A stretch of 64,000 nt of DNA, from contig JAWPMR010000001.1 in NCBI GenBank assembly GCA_033344815.1, positions 2,776,136-2,840,135 of the forward strand, read 5' to 3'. Of the stretch, positions 54,827 to 63,844 are shown one piece after another (position 1 is the stretch's first letter; each line of letters begins with the position of its first letter). Position numbers and translations under genes: made by a program. The notes below the pieces were generated by a model. That model did no database searches. It saw only the letters and a list, made by a program, of their open reading frames with translations, and was not told the origin of the DNA. This DNA is from Paracoccaceae bacterium. Lineage in GTDB: Bacteria > Pseudomonadota > Alphaproteobacteria > Rhodobacterales > Rhodobacteraceae.

Positions 54827-55881
54827 AGGCCCCAACCTTCAGATTGCATTTCGCGCAGGCGCGAGGCTGTGCGTTCAAATTCAAAGGTACCTTCGCCCTC
54901 CAGATAGAGCATCTCCGGCTTTGCTGCCGCGGAACAGATCAGCCGCACTTTGGCTTCATAGAGGGCATCAATCAAAGTCACAAAACGTTTTGCTTCATTG
55001 AAGTTATCGCGCGAAAGCGCCGGGATACCGTCGATCATCAAGACTTTGACCGCCTCAGCCACCGCCAGAAAATCTGCGGGACCCAGCGACTTGCCACAAA
55101 GGTCGTGAAACCCTGCCCGAGCCACGCTGTTTCGAAAGGCGGGCAGTTCAACCTCGCGCCCCTTTACCTTGAGTATCAAGGGCGTGCCCGGCCCACCCGC
55201 AAGATCGTCCCATACAGTATTCATGGCCACACGGGCTTCACCATTGATGGGCGTAAAATAGACCTGCTGTCCCTTCAGCCGGTCTTGCCGGTAATCTTTC
55301 GGGCTGGCCAGTTCGACCACATTCATTTTCTCTTTGATCAGTGCGATGAACGGCAAAAACAGATCACGGTTCAGCCCGTTTTTGTAGAGTTCGTCTGGCA
55401 CACGGTTGGAGGTGGTGACCACAACGACGCCATCCGCAAACAACGCCTGGAACAGCCTGCCCACGATCATTGCGTCGGTGATGTCACTGATCTGCATTTC
55501 ATCAAAGGCCAAAAGTCGCACGGAGGCAGCGACATCGGCTGCGACCGGCGCAATCGCGTCCTCGACACCGGTTTTACGGACCTCATGCATCGCTGAGTGG
55601 ATTTCCTGCATGAAAGCGTGGAAATGCACGCGCCGGGCGGGGACGTTTCCAAGGTGCTCCACAAAAAAATCCATCAGCATGGATTTGCCACGCCCGACAC
55701 CACCCCATAGATAAAGCCCCTGAGGCGGCTCAGGCGCTTTGCGAAAAAGCCCTTTTTTGACAGGCGCATTTAGAGCTGCACGGATGCGCTCGAATTCCGG
55801 TAAAACAGTCAGTTGCGCATCATCAGCGTGCAACGTGTCTGCCTCAACAAGGCTTTGATATATGTCGCCGAGCGTTTCCAT
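54823..55881 (-). CDS. zapE: Cell division protein ZapE / AFG1-like ATPase
   Basis: A 352-residue ATPase. Walker A is GGVGRGKSMLMD, preceded by PPQGLYLWGG; Walker B is LAFDEMQISDITDAM; the sensor region is VVVTTSNRVPDELYKNGLNR. Bacterial ZapE supports FtsZ ring constriction, and the mitochondrial homologue AFG1 helps protein quality control. It has normal length and no membrane segment. It converges with folC with overlapping stop codons. Confidence 0.93.
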   Translation of the reverse strand: METLGDIYQSLVEADTLHADDAQLTVLPEFERIRAALNAPVKKGLFRKAPEPPQGLYLWGGVGRGKSMLMDFFVEHLGNVPARRVHFHAFMQEIHSAMHEVRKTGVEDAIAPVAADVAASVRLLAFDEMQISDITDAMIVGRLFQALFADGVVVVTTSNRVPDELYKNGLNRDLFLPFIALIKEKMNVVELASPKDYRQDRLKGQQVYFTPINGEARVAMNTVWDDLAGGPGTPLILKVKGREVELPAFRNSVARAGFHDLCGKSLGPADFLAVAEAVKVLMIDGIPALSRDNFNEAKRFVTLIDALYEAKVRLICSAAAKPEMLYLEGEGTFEFERTASRLREMQSEGWGL

Positions 55882-56013
55882 GACCTTTCAATAGCTTGCA
55901 GATGGGGGCGGGGAAAGCCTGTAGATCCATCGGAATTGGTGACGTCGACATCACAACTGTTGGATTGACGCGCTCTGACCCCCGGTTAGTGTTGCCAAAC
56001 CGGAGGATCGCAA

Positions 56014-57255
56014 ATGCAAACCCGAACGCCCCTTATGACACCCGTGCTCATCGTCGGCTGCGTCATCATTGTTGTCAGTTTTGCGATCCGGTCAACGTTC
56101 GGGGTCTTTCAGATCCCGATTGCCGAGGAGTTTGGTTGGCTGCGCGCTGAGTTTTCGTTGGCGATTGCCATTCAGAATCTGGCCTGGGGTGTCGGCCAGC
56201 CGTTGTTTGGTGCTCTCGCAGAGAAAATCGGGGATCGAAAATCCATCGTACTAGGTGCCATCATATACGCCTTGGGGCTTATGCTGTCGGCGCAAGCGAG
56301 TACTCCGGTGGAACACCAGCTTTACGCTTGGCTGATCGGGTTTGGCATCGCGGGCACCGGTTTTGGCGTGATTCTGGCCGTTGTGGGGCGCGCGGCTTCC
56401 GATGAAAATCGTTCCATGTCGCTGGCAATCGTTTCTGCGGCAGGCAGTGGCGGACAGATATTCGGACCGCCGACCGCGGAATGGTTGCTGGGGTTCATGA
56501 CATGGCAAAGCACATTTATGGTTTTCGCTGCTGCAATTATTCTGGTCTTGTTGACCTTGCCGATGATGCGCGCGCCGGCGATGGCAAGCAAATCGGAACT
56601 GGATGAAAGCCTCGGGCAGATTCTGGTAAAGGCGTTCCGCGACCCGTCCTATACGTTGATATACCTGGGGTTTTTCTCATGTGGGTATCAGATCGCGTTC
56701 ATCACGGCGCATTTTCCGGCCTTTGTGACCGAGCTATGCGGTCCGATCACGCCGGGTGGCACCTTGGACAATATGGGAATCAGCACAACCTCCGCCCTCG
56801 GTGCGGTGTCGATTTCGCTGATCGGAATTGCCAACATCGCGGGGACCCTGCTGGCTGGTTGGGCGGGAAAACACTATTCAAAAAAATATCTGCTGGCGGG
56901 GATCTATACAGGCCGCACCATCATTGCGGCGCTGTTTATCATCTTCCCGATCACCCCGATGAGCGTCATTCTGTTTTCTTTCTCTATGGGCGCTTTGTGG
57001 CTCGCAACGATCCCGCTCACATCCGGACTTGTGGCGCATATTTATGGGCTGCGATATATGGGGACGCTTTATGGCATTGTCTTTCTGAGCCACCAGCTCG
57101 GTAGCTTTCTTGGTGTTTGGCTTGGCGGACGGATGTATGATGTCTATGGCGACTATACGTTTGTCTGGTGGGTGGGCGTAGGTGTTGGTGCTTTCAGCGC
57201 GATCATCCACCTGCCCATTCGTGAACGCAGATTGGAAGGGTTACGAACCGCTTAA
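56014..57255 (+). CDS. MFS transporter
   Basis: A 413-residue inner-membrane transporter with about 12 membrane segments. The loop between segments 2 and 3 has the MFS motif GALAEKIGDRKSIVLGAI. The N-terminus (FAIRSTFGVFQIPIAEEFGW) resembles oxalate/formate or monocarboxylate-type carriers (OFA/MCP families). The substrate cannot be set from sequence. Single-gene unit; its stop overlaps the stop of the convergent hydrolase gene. Confidence 0.85.
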   Translation: MQTRTPLMTPVLIVGCVIIVVSFAIRSTFGVFQIPIAEEFGWLRAEFSLAIAIQNLAWGVGQPLFGALAEKIGDRKSIVLGAIIYALGLMLSAQASTPVEHQLYAWLIGFGIAGTGFGVILAVVGRAASDENRSMSLAIVSAAGSGGQIFGPPTAEWLLGFMTWQSTFMVFAAAIILVLLTLPMMRAPAMASKSELDESLGQILVKAFRDPSYTLIYLGFFSCGYQIAFITAHFPAFVTELCGPITPGGTLDNMGISTTSALGAVSISLIGIANIAGTLLAGWAGKHYSKKYLLAGIYTGRTIIAALFIIFPITPMSVILFSFSMGALWLATIPLTSGLVAHIYGLRYMGTLYGIVFLSHQLGSFLGVWLGGRMYDVYGDYTFVWWVGVGVGAFSAIIHLPIRERRLEGLRTA

Positions 57256-58175
57256 CCGTTCTGGTGCACGACACGGTCGATGTGTTCCAATACCTCGATC
57301 GTATGTGAATACGGCAGGCCGTGACCTGCACCCGCGATCACTTCGTTCTGAGCCCTTTCGTTCCATTCCTTAAGCGCGTCCGAGCACGTCAGAGGAATTA
57401 TACTATCCTCTGCGCCCCATATCGCGAGCAGGGGGACGGCTTCCGTTTTCAGGGTGATCTGATCCTTTGACAGATCCTCGGACAATACACCCTTCAGACT
57501 TGACCTGACGGCGGAGATAAACCCACGTCTGTGCAGCTCTGCTTCCTGCATTGCGCTTATACCCTCAACGCTGGACGGCCCGCCTTGTTCTGCTGCAATC
57601 CCTTTTCGCAGAATAGACGGATAACGTTGCAGCATCAGCCATGCGCCGATGACAGGTGTAAGCGCAGCATATCCGGCGATGCCCTTGCCCAGTGGTTTCA
57701 TGCCCGCCGGAGCCAGCAAAATAAGGTGGCGGATCCGGTCAGGCTGGCTGGCGGCAAATATGGCGGCAATGGCACCTCCCATCGAGTATCCGATAAGGGT
57801 GATGTTATCCTCAAGGTCCTGATCTGCGAGCAGATCTGCAAGTTGCTGCATGAAGAACGCGCGGTCCTGAACGCCGCGCACCCGATCAGAATACCCCCGC
57901 CCATAAAGGTCATAGACCAAAACGCGGTAGCCCATCAGGGCCAGACCATTGGCGAGCCCGCGCCACACAAAGCTCGGTGTAGTCAGGCCGTGTATACAAA
58001 CCGCCACGGGCCCGTCCATTGGGCCGTACCATTGATAATGTGTGACGCCCTGAGACAATTTTGCAAAGCTGCCCGGTGCATCTGCGCGCGCCTTTTGATT
58101 CATCGGTTTGCGAATGGCTTCCTGCACCAACGGTTTTGCGATGATCGCGGCAACAATCAGGTAAAACCAGATCAT
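57252..58175 (-). CDS. Alpha/beta hydrolase
   Basis: A 307-residue hydrolase with an N-terminal hydrophobic segment (MIWFYLIVAAIIAKPLV), probably a membrane anchor. The nucleophile elbow is GYSMGGAIAA, the catalytic Asp is in WGAEDSIIPL and the His in GAGHGLPYS. The oxyanion region HGLTTPSFVWRG and DLYGRGYSDR are typical of epoxide/ester hydrolases. It overlaps the ornithine-cyclodeaminase-like gene by ATGA; the start at 58175 is preferred for that reason. Substrate unknown. Confidence 0.85.
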   Translation of the reverse strand: MIWFYLIVAAIIAKPLVQEAIRKPMNQKARADAPGSFAKLSQGVTHYQWYGPMDGPVAVCIHGLTTPSFVWRGLANGLALMGYRVLVYDLYGRGYSDRVRGVQDRAFFMQQLADLLADQDLEDNITLIGYSMGGAIAAIFAASQPDRIRHLILLAPAGMKPLGKGIAGYAALTPVIGAWLMLQRYPSILRKGIAAEQGGPSSVEGISAMQEAELHRRGFISAVRSSLKGVLSEDLSKDQITLKTEAVPLLAIWGAEDSIIPLTCSDALKEWNERAQNEVIAGAGHGLPYSHTIEVLEHIDRVVHQNG

Positions 58176-59089
58176 GGCTTCGCGTTCCATTGATTCAGGA
58201 TGTAACGGCTGGTCATCAGGTCGAGATGGGCACCACCGCCATTCTTGAACAGGGTGATTTCGTCATCGCCACCACGCTTGAAATCCTCAGGCGTGTAGTA
58301 TTCTGCAACGATATCTGTCGCCTTGATCACGCCCGTTTCAATCGGGATCTTGATCTCACCGATGTGACCAACCGTCGTATCCAGACTATCCACAAAGACC
58401 CGTGCGCGCGTCATTGCGGTATTATCGACCTCGCGCATGTCAGGGCGATATGCTCCGATCAGATCAATGTGTTGCCCGGGTTGCAGCCAGTCTCCCCGGA
58501 TCAAAGGCTGGGTTGACATGGTTGCACAGATGATGATGTCCGCATCGCGCACGGCGGTTTCAAGATCATCCATTGCCCGCAAGTTCGGGACCTTCGCGGC
58601 CAATGCCTGTGCGGTCCGGCCGGTCCTGTTCCAGATTGTGAAACTGGCCTGCGGAAAGGCGGCGCTATAGGCTGAGTGTAAACCCTGCGCCTGTGTTCCG
58701 GCCCCGACAATCAGGATGTTCTTGCTATCAGGGCGCGCAAGTCTTCTGGCGGCGAGCAGGCTGTCGCCTGCGGTCTTCCATTTGGTCACAAGATGGAAAT
58801 CAATGATCGCCTGCAACGTGCCGTCATCGTCGGAAAAGAGCATGACGCCGCCGTTGATGGACGGGGTCGCAGTGCCGGTATTGCCCGGAAAAATCGTGGC
58901 GGTTTTCACCGCTGACCCCAGTCCGTTTATCCAGGCCGCGCGGTTCAACAAGGTATCTGGATCGCGGTAGAGAAACGTATCTGCAATCTCTGCCTTGGGC
59001 AGGAGATGCCCCGCCGCCAAAGCCTCTGTCAGGGCCAGCCAGTCGAGCTGGGCTTCGCCAGCCTCAAAGGGAATAACGGTGACGCTCAT
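58172..59089 (-). CDS. Ornithine cyclodeaminase / mu-crystallin family protein
   Basis: A 305-residue NAD(P)-binding protein. The Rossmann part has NILIVGAGTQAQGLHSAYSA, and the family motifs IDLIGAYRPDMREVD and GTATPSINGGVMLF are visible. The family includes ornithine cyclodeaminase, ketimine reductases and pyrroline-2-carboxylate reductases, so the substrate is open. The start at 59089 makes an ATGA overlap with the HAD gene and has GAGGAAG upstream; a longer frame would cover that gene's end. Confidence 0.87.
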   Translation of the reverse strand: MSVTVIPFEAGEAQLDWLALTEALAAGHLLPKAEIADTFLYRDPDTLLNRAAWINGLGSAVKTATIFPGNTGTATPSINGGVMLFSDDDGTLQAIIDFHLVTKWKTAGDSLLAARRLARPDSKNILIVGAGTQAQGLHSAYSAAFPQASFTIWNRTGRTAQALAAKVPNLRAMDDLETAVRDADIIICATMSTQPLIRGDWLQPGQHIDLIGAYRPDMREVDNTAMTRARVFVDSLDTTVGHIGEIKIPIETGVIKATDIVAEYYTPEDFKRGGDDEITLFKNGGGAHLDLMTSRYILNQWNAKP

Positions 59090-59706
59090 TGTGCTTCCTC
59101 GCGCAAAAGCAAGCCTGCATCGACAAGCCGGTCTGCCCAACCCTGCGGATCCGAAAAAAGATGCGTCTGCCAACCGTGCGATTTGGCCATATCGATGTTA
59201 TCTGCGCGGTCATCTGCAAAAATCAGATCGCTCCCACTGAGGCCACATGTGGCTTCGACCTGACGGTAGATTTCCGGGTTGGGTTTGATCAATTGCATGT
59301 GGCCAGATATGAAATCACGGTCAAATTCTCGCAAGAACGGATAATGTGTCGCCGCGAAATCATGGCTGTCGATCCCAAAATTGGTCAGCGAAAATACCGG
59401 CACGCCCTTGGCTTTTAGCGCTTTCATCAAACGCACGGAATGTTCGATCACCGGGGTTGCCATTTCGATCCATCGATCATGCCACATGCGGATTTCATTA
59501 CACCAATCAGGCGTTTTATCCGCCTGCGCATAAATGGTTTGCTTGAAGGGATGACCCAGATCGACCAGTTCATTCATGGCGTTCAAGTCCACCTCGCCAA
59601 ACATCGCGCGGCGACGGGTCTCGCCGATCACGGCATCATAGAACCGCTCGGGTTGCCATTCGATCAGCACGTTACCGATGTCAAAAATGACCGCTTTGGG
59701 TCTCAT
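59086..59706 (-). CDS. HAD-superfamily hydrolase (subfamily IA)
   Basis: A 206-residue phosphatase-like protein. Motif I is VIFDIGNVLIEW: the nucleophilic Asp is there but the second Asp is Gly, as in YihX-type sugar-phosphate phosphatases. Motif II Thr/Ser is in FSLTNFG, and motif IV DD in IFADDRADNIDMA. The cap domain is helical. The start at 59706 is an ATG; an in-frame TTG lies 15 nt upstream. It is the first gene of a three-gene unit with the cyclodeaminase-like and hydrolase genes. Confidence 0.87.
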   Translation of the reverse strand: MRPKAVIFDIGNVLIEWQPERFYDAVIGETRRRAMFGEVDLNAMNELVDLGHPFKQTIYAQADKTPDWCNEIRMWHDRWIEMATPVIEHSVRLMKALKAKGVPVFSLTNFGIDSHDFAATHYPFLREFDRDFISGHMQLIKPNPEIYRQVEATCGLSGSDLIFADDRADNIDMAKSHGWQTHLFSDPQGWADRLVDAGLLLREEAQ

Positions 59707-59725
59707 TATGATCTCACTCAATGCA

Positions 59726-60181
59726 TCAGGTTTTTGACTTGGCAGCGCGCAGGGACCGCTCTAATGCGTCCAGAAAACGGGAGCGGTCGGCCTTTGTAAA
59801 GCCTTTGCCGCCACCTTGTCGAAACGGATCAGCCGCGCGCAGATCGGACATCAGATCGCGCGTGGCCAGCACATTGCCGATGTTGGCCGACGTCAAAGGT
59901 TCGCCGTTGTGTTTGAGCACCTGCGCCCCAGCCTCCACGCATTTTGCGGCCAACGGAATATCCCCCGTTACCACCACATCGCCGGGTCCACAGCGCTCTG
60001 CGATCCACATGTCCGCTACATCTGGCCCATCCGGTACGATCACGGTTTCCACCAGCGGGTTTTGCGACGGGCGTAATCCTCCGTTTGAGACCACAAACAT
60101 TTTGACGCGGTGTCGTGTGGCGACTTTTTCGGCCTCGGCTTTGACCGGGCAGGCGTCGGCATCAATGTAAAGCGCGCTCAT
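59726..60181 (-). CDS. YaiI/YqxD family protein (DUF188)
   Basis: A 151-residue protein of the DUF188 family with a PIN-like fold. It begins [20 protein letters not shown], with conserved acidic residues in DADACP, and has [20 protein letters not shown] and [14 protein letters not shown]. Nuclease activity is suspected from the fold but unproven. Its start overlaps the fghA stop by ATGA, and it ends about 20 nt before the HAD gene, so all may share a transcript. Confidence 0.9.
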   Translation of the reverse strand: MSALYIDADACPVKAEAEKVATRHRVKMFVVSNGGLRPSQNPLVETVIVPDGPDVADMWIAERCGPGDVVVTGDIPLAAKCVEAGAQVLKHNGEPLTSANIGNVLATRDLMSDLRAADPFRQGGGKGFTKADRSRFLDALERSLRAAKSKT

Positions 60182-61008
60182 GCGTAAAGCGCATCCGCGT
60201 GAAAGGCGACGTGCTCTTCCATGAAGGTCGACACAAAGAAATAGCTGTGATCATACCCGGGTTGCAAACGCAGCGTGGCTTGTTGACGGCGCGTGGCTAT
60301 GGCCTCGGCCAGGGCTTCGGGTTTCAGCAGGTCGATGAATTGATCATTGGTCCCGGTATCAACGAGGATCGGTCCCTCAAAGCCTTTTTCCTGCATCAGG
60401 AGGGTCGCATCGTGACCGACCCATTTCGTTTCATCCGTGCCCAGATAAGCCGTCAGTTGTTTGCGACCCCAATCGCTGGCGGTGGGGTTGGAGATCGGCG
60501 CAAAAGCAGAGACCGACCGAAAGCGACCCGGCAAGGCCATGGCCATGGTGAGCGCGCCGTGCCCGCCCATGGAATGGCCCGTGATCGCCTGACGCGACAT
60601 GTCGAGCGCGAAGTTGCGTTCCAGCAATGTGGGCAGTTCGGTGGTGACATAGTCCCACATCTGAAAGTGCGGAGCCCACGGGCTTTCGGTCGCGTTGATG
60701 TAAAAACCAGCGCCTTGTCCCAGATCATAAGCCTCGTCATCCGCAACGCCTTCGCCGCGCGGGGACGTATCGGGAAAGACCAGCGCGATGCCCTGTTCCG
60801 CCGCCCAGGCCTGCGCGCCCGCTTTGGACATCGCGTTCTCGTGGGTGCAGGTCAGGCCGGAGAGATACCACAGCAGGGGAACCGGGCCGTCATTGGCCTC
60901 TTGGGGCAGGAAAAGCCCGAAGGTCATATCGCAGGCGCAGCTTGTGGAGGGATGCGTGTAGACGCCCTGAGTCCCTGCAAAACAGGCATTTTCCGAAATG
61001 GTTTTCAC
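60178..61008 (-). CDS. fghA: S-formylglutathione hydrolase
   Basis: A 276-residue serine esterase that completes glutathione-dependent formaldehyde oxidation by releasing formate. The nucleophile is in [15 protein letters not shown], the catalytic His in [12 protein letters not shown], and the N-terminus has [16 protein letters not shown], a family mark. Length is normal. GGAGACTGCC lies before the ATG. The dehydrogenase partner (adhI/frmA) is not in the window. Confidence 0.95.
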   Translation of the reverse strand: MKTISENACFAGTQGVYTHPSTSCACDMTFGLFLPQEANDGPVPLLWYLSGLTCTHENAMSKAGAQAWAAEQGIALVFPDTSPRGEGVADDEAYDLGQGAGFYINATESPWAPHFQMWDYVTTELPTLLERNFALDMSRQAITGHSMGGHGALTMAMALPGRFRSVSAFAPISNPTASDWGRKQLTAYLGTDETKWVGHDATLLMQEKGFEGPILVDTGTNDQFIDLLKPEALAEAIATRRQQATLRLQPGYDHSYFFVSTFMEEHVAFHADALYA

Positions 61009-61075
61009 GGCAGTCTCCTTGTGGTTGTTCCCTGATGGCTAACCTGTGTGACCCCGTGCGGCAAGCCCTTGTGGT

Positions 61076-62005
61076 TTATGTCGGTGCGAGCAATGCGATG
61101 ATTCCACTGACTGTCAGGATGCTGACGGCTGTGGACACAAGGATTGCAGCCGAGACGCGGTGGGGGGCCACCCCGTAGTGCTGCGCCAGAATATAGACAT
61201 TGCCCGCCACGGGCAGTGCCGCAGCAGCAATGATAACGGCAGCGAAATAGGGGTCTGCCGGAAAAAGATAGAGCACCCCAATGGCGACGAAAAGCGGGTG
61301 CAACCCGAGTTTGCAAAAGGTCAGCCAGCCCGCGATATGCAGGCGTTCTGCGGATTTTGTGGCAAGCGACGCGCCAATGGCAAAGAGCGCGCCGGGGGTG
61401 GCGGCGGCCCCCAAAATCGCTAGAAATTCATTGGCCGGTGCGGGGATGGGAATGTCGAAAAAGGACCATGTGAGGCCTGCAACAATGGCCATGATCATTG
61501 GGTTTTTGATTAGGCCAAGCCCAACCGTGCGTAGGATGCCCAGTTGCAATCGCCCATCGCGCGAGCCGGTGATGAGGATGACGATGAGGCTGGAAAAGAC
61601 AATCAGATCAACGGCGAGCGCCATCATTACGGGCCCGATCGCGGCTTCGCCGAGCAGCAGGGTCAACATCGGCACACCCAGAAAACCGACATTGCCGATG
61701 GCTGCGCATTGAGCCTCAACGGCTGTGGTGGCAACATCCAGTTTGCGCAGATACCCCACCAGCGTGGCAATCAGATAGACCGCCATGGTGCCCGCCAGAT
61801 AGCCCGCCACAAGGTTCGGATCCCAGACATCTGCAAGGGACAGGTTCGCGGAGAAGCGAAACAGCATCGCCGTGAGGGCGAAGTAAAACACGAACTTGGT
61901 GAGGTAAGCGGTGGCTTCTTCCGTGAAAAACCTTGTGTACCCTGCCCAATATCCCAAACCGATCAGGGCGAAAAAGGGAACAGTCTTGAAGAAGATTTCA
62001 ATCAT
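61076..62005 (-). CDS. AEC family transporter
   Basis: A 309-residue membrane protein with about ten hydrophobic segments, matching the auxin efflux carrier family. Typical stretches are FFALIGLGYWAGYTRFFTEE at the N-terminus, GNVGFLGVPMLTLLLG near residue 105 and ALPVAGNVYILAQHYGV near the C-terminus. Bacterial members export or exchange small acids such as malate or malonate. Substrate unknown; single-gene unit. Confidence 0.88.
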   Translation of the reverse strand: MIEIFFKTVPFFALIGLGYWAGYTRFFTEEATAYLTKFVFYFALTAMLFRFSANLSLADVWDPNLVAGYLAGTMAVYLIATLVGYLRKLDVATTAVEAQCAAIGNVGFLGVPMLTLLLGEAAIGPVMMALAVDLIVFSSLIVILITGSRDGRLQLGILRTVGLGLIKNPMIMAIVAGLTWSFFDIPIPAPANEFLAILGAAATPGALFAIGASLATKSAERLHIAGWLTFCKLGLHPLFVAIGVLYLFPADPYFAAVIIAAAALPVAGNVYILAQHYGVAPHRVSAAILVSTAVSILTVSGIIALLAPT

Positions 62006-62041
62006 GCAGGGGTGTTAGAGCGAACCGCCCAGAGGCGCAAG

Positions 62042-63016
62042 TTACCCCGAACCGATCAGGACACCAGCCGCGAATACAAGAGCGCCGCCAACCACCACCT
62101 GCAACGTTGCACGCCAGAACGGCGTGTTCATGAAGCGGTTCTGGATCCATGCGATGGCCCAAAGCTCTACGAAGACGACGGCTATGGCGATGAGCGTGGC
62201 GGTCCAGAAATCAGTGATCAGATAGGGCAAAGCATGGCCAAGTCCGCCCACCGTTGTCATGATCCCAGAGGCAAAGCCGCGCTTGATCGGAGAGCCGCGC
62301 CCTGAGAGCTGCCCGTCATCCGAGGCGGCCTCCGTGAAGCCCATGGAAATGCCCGCGCCCACGGACGCGGCAAGCCCCACCAGGAACGTGGTCCATGTGT
62401 CCTGCGTGGCGAAAGCCACGGCAAAGATAGGCGCCAGTGTGGAGACCGACCCATCCATCAATCCGGCCAGCCCCGGTTGCACCCATGTCAGCAGGAATTG
62501 CCTGTGCGCGGCCTCTTCTTCGGTCTGGCGGGTGTCTGCATCAAGGTGTTCGGCCTCCAGATCGCCCGCCGTAACCTGATGCCCGGCCTCGGCTGCGGCG
62601 AGATCGCCAAGCAGTTTGCGCGTGGCGGCATCTGTGGCGTGGGCGGCAGCGTTGACATAGAAACGTTCGGCTTCCCGTTCCATGGCTTCGGCCTCAGCGC
62701 GGATGCGTTCCAGCCCAAGGTTTTCGATCAACCACACGGGGCGGCGCTGGTAATACCCTGCCACATGTTCGCGTCGGATCAAGGGAATGACATCGCCAAA
62801 ACGCGCGCGGTGCATGTCAATCAAACGCTGGCGATGCTGGTCTTCTTCCTCCGCCATACCTTCGAAAACATGCGCTGAATCTGGATATTCAGCGCGCAGG
62901 GTCTCCGCGTAACCGCGATAAATGCGGGCATCATCTTCCTCGGAAGATATTGCCAGGGCCAGAACTTCTTGCTCGCTCAAATCGCGGAACCGCTTGCGGG
63001 AAAAGGAAAATCTCAT
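62042..63016 (-). CDS. mbfA: Membrane-bound ferritin-like iron exporter MbfA
   Basis: A 324-residue fusion. Residues about 1-150 form a rubrerythrin/ferritin-like (Er) domain with ExxH-type ligands (SSEEDDARIYRGYAETL, GMAEEEDQHRQRLID, EAEAMEREAERFYV, AEAGHQ). Residues about 170-324 form a CCC1/VIT1 membrane domain (GLMDGSVSTLAPIFAVAFAT, GAGISMGFTEAASDDG). MbfA exports iron at the inner membrane and protects against iron and peroxide stress; in rhizobia it is repressed by Irr. An Irr-type control element lies upstream (63033-63047), supporting iron regulation here. Divergent from a tetR gene. Confidence 0.94.
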   Translation of the reverse strand: MRFSFSRKRFRDLSEQEVLALAISSEEDDARIYRGYAETLRAEYPDSAHVFEGMAEEEDQHRQRLIDMHRARFGDVIPLIRREHVAGYYQRRPVWLIENLGLERIRAEAEAMEREAERFYVNAAAHATDAATRKLLGDLAAAEAGHQVTAGDLEAEHLDADTRQTEEEAAHRQFLLTWVQPGLAGLMDGSVSTLAPIFAVAFATQDTWTTFLVGLAASVGAGISMGFTEAASDDGQLSGRGSPIKRGFASGIMTTVGGLGHALPYLITDFWTATLIAIAVVFVELWAIAWIQNRFMNTPFWRATLQVVVGGALVFAAGVLIGSG

Positions 63017-63032
63017 AGATCACACCAATAAC

Positions 63033-63047
63033 TTAGAATGGTTCTAA
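63033..63047. promoter_or_regulatory. Iron control element (Irr-binding ICE motif)
   Basis: TTAGAA-TGG-TTCTAA, a perfect 6-bp inverted repeat with 3-nt spacer, matching the rhizobial ICE motif. It is 17 nt upstream of the mbfA start, in its promoter region. Confidence 0.82.
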
Positions 63048-63105
63048 TACAACTCACGTGATCGGGCAACCGCGTTTGTACACGTACCCCTGACAATTCG
63101 CTTGG

Positions 63106-63122
63106 AACTGAACGGTTCAGTT
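63106..63122. promoter_or_regulatory. Probable TetR-family operator
   Basis: AACTGAAC-G-GTTCAGTT is a perfect 17-bp palindrome just before a TATAGT hexamer (63123-63128) and 32 nt upstream of the tetR start. Autoregulation is the likely role. Confidence 0.72.
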
Positions 63123-63153
63123 TATAGTGTGTTCGCGTACAGCCGGGGGCGCT

Positions 63154-63771
63154 ATGACATCCACTGCCGAAATGATCCGCAAAGGGCGCAAGTTCGATCA
63201 GGTGCTGGAAGGCGCGCGGCGGGTTTTCATGGTCGATGGGTTTGAGGGCGCCAGTGTGGATGAGATCGCCCGCGCGGCCAGCGTATCCAAAGCGACGCTT
63301 TATAGCTACTTTCCCGATAAGCGGTTGTTGTTCATGGAAGTGGCGACGACGGAATGCCAGAAGCAGTCCCGTGACGCGCTCGACAGCATTGATATGGAGG
63401 CGGAACCGCGCGTGGTTCTGGTGCAGACAGGCAAGCATTTCCTGCGCTTTATCACCTCCAAATTCGGGCAACAGATTTTCCGGATGTGTGTGGCGGAATC
63501 CGATCGTTTTCCGGAGCTGGGACAGAAGTTTTATAACTCGGGTCCGGCTGTTTTTCGCGCCGAAATGGCTGCCTACTTCGAGCGGGCGGAGGCGCGCGGG
63601 CAACTGCGCATTGAGGACCGTATTCTGGCGGCGGATCAGTTTGGCGAGCTGTGCAAAGCAGACATCTGGCCGCGTTTGATTTTTGGGATGACCAAGAACG
63701 TCACGGCGGCTGAAATCGACCGCGTGGTGGCGAGTGCGGTGGAAACCTTCATGGCGCGTTACGGGGTCTAG
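63154..63771 (+). CDS. TetR/AcrR-family transcriptional regulator
   Basis: A 205-residue regulator. The N-terminal helix-turn-helix reads FEGASVDEIARAASVSKATL followed by YSYFPDKRLLF (about residues 29-60). The C-terminal ligand domain (FFRA-type, with FITSKFGQQIFRMCVAESDR) is of the kind found in efflux repressors; its effector is unknown. The start at 63154 omits nine poor residues. A palindrome lies upstream. imuB follows after 73 nt but has its own SOS box, so common control is not implied. Confidence 0.9.
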   Translation: MTSTAEMIRKGRKFDQVLEGARRVFMVDGFEGASVDEIARAASVSKATLYSYFPDKRLLFMEVATTECQKQSRDALDSIDMEAEPRVVLVQTGKHFLRFITSKFGQQIFRMCVAESDRFPELGQKFYNSGPAVFRAEMAAYFERAEARGQLRIEDRILAADQFGELCKADIWPRLIFGMTKNVTAAEIDRVVASAVETFMARYGV

Positions 63772-63812
63772 CAACAGGACTCGACTCGCGACGATGCGCG
63801 TTCTATTTATTA

Positions 63813-63827
63813 GAACAAATAGTGAAC
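63813..63827. promoter_or_regulatory. SOS (LexA) box before imuB
   Basis: GAAC-AAATAGT-GAAC fits the alphaproteobacterial LexA consensus exactly. It ends 17 nt before the imuB ATG, the same spacing as the LexA-like site before dnaE2. Confidence 0.85.
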
Positions 63828-63844
63828 AAACCTGCCCCTGCTTT

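Noticed and set aside
54781-55596. 271-codon frame antisense to zapE
   Set aside because: Shadow of zapE, which has clear Walker motifs.
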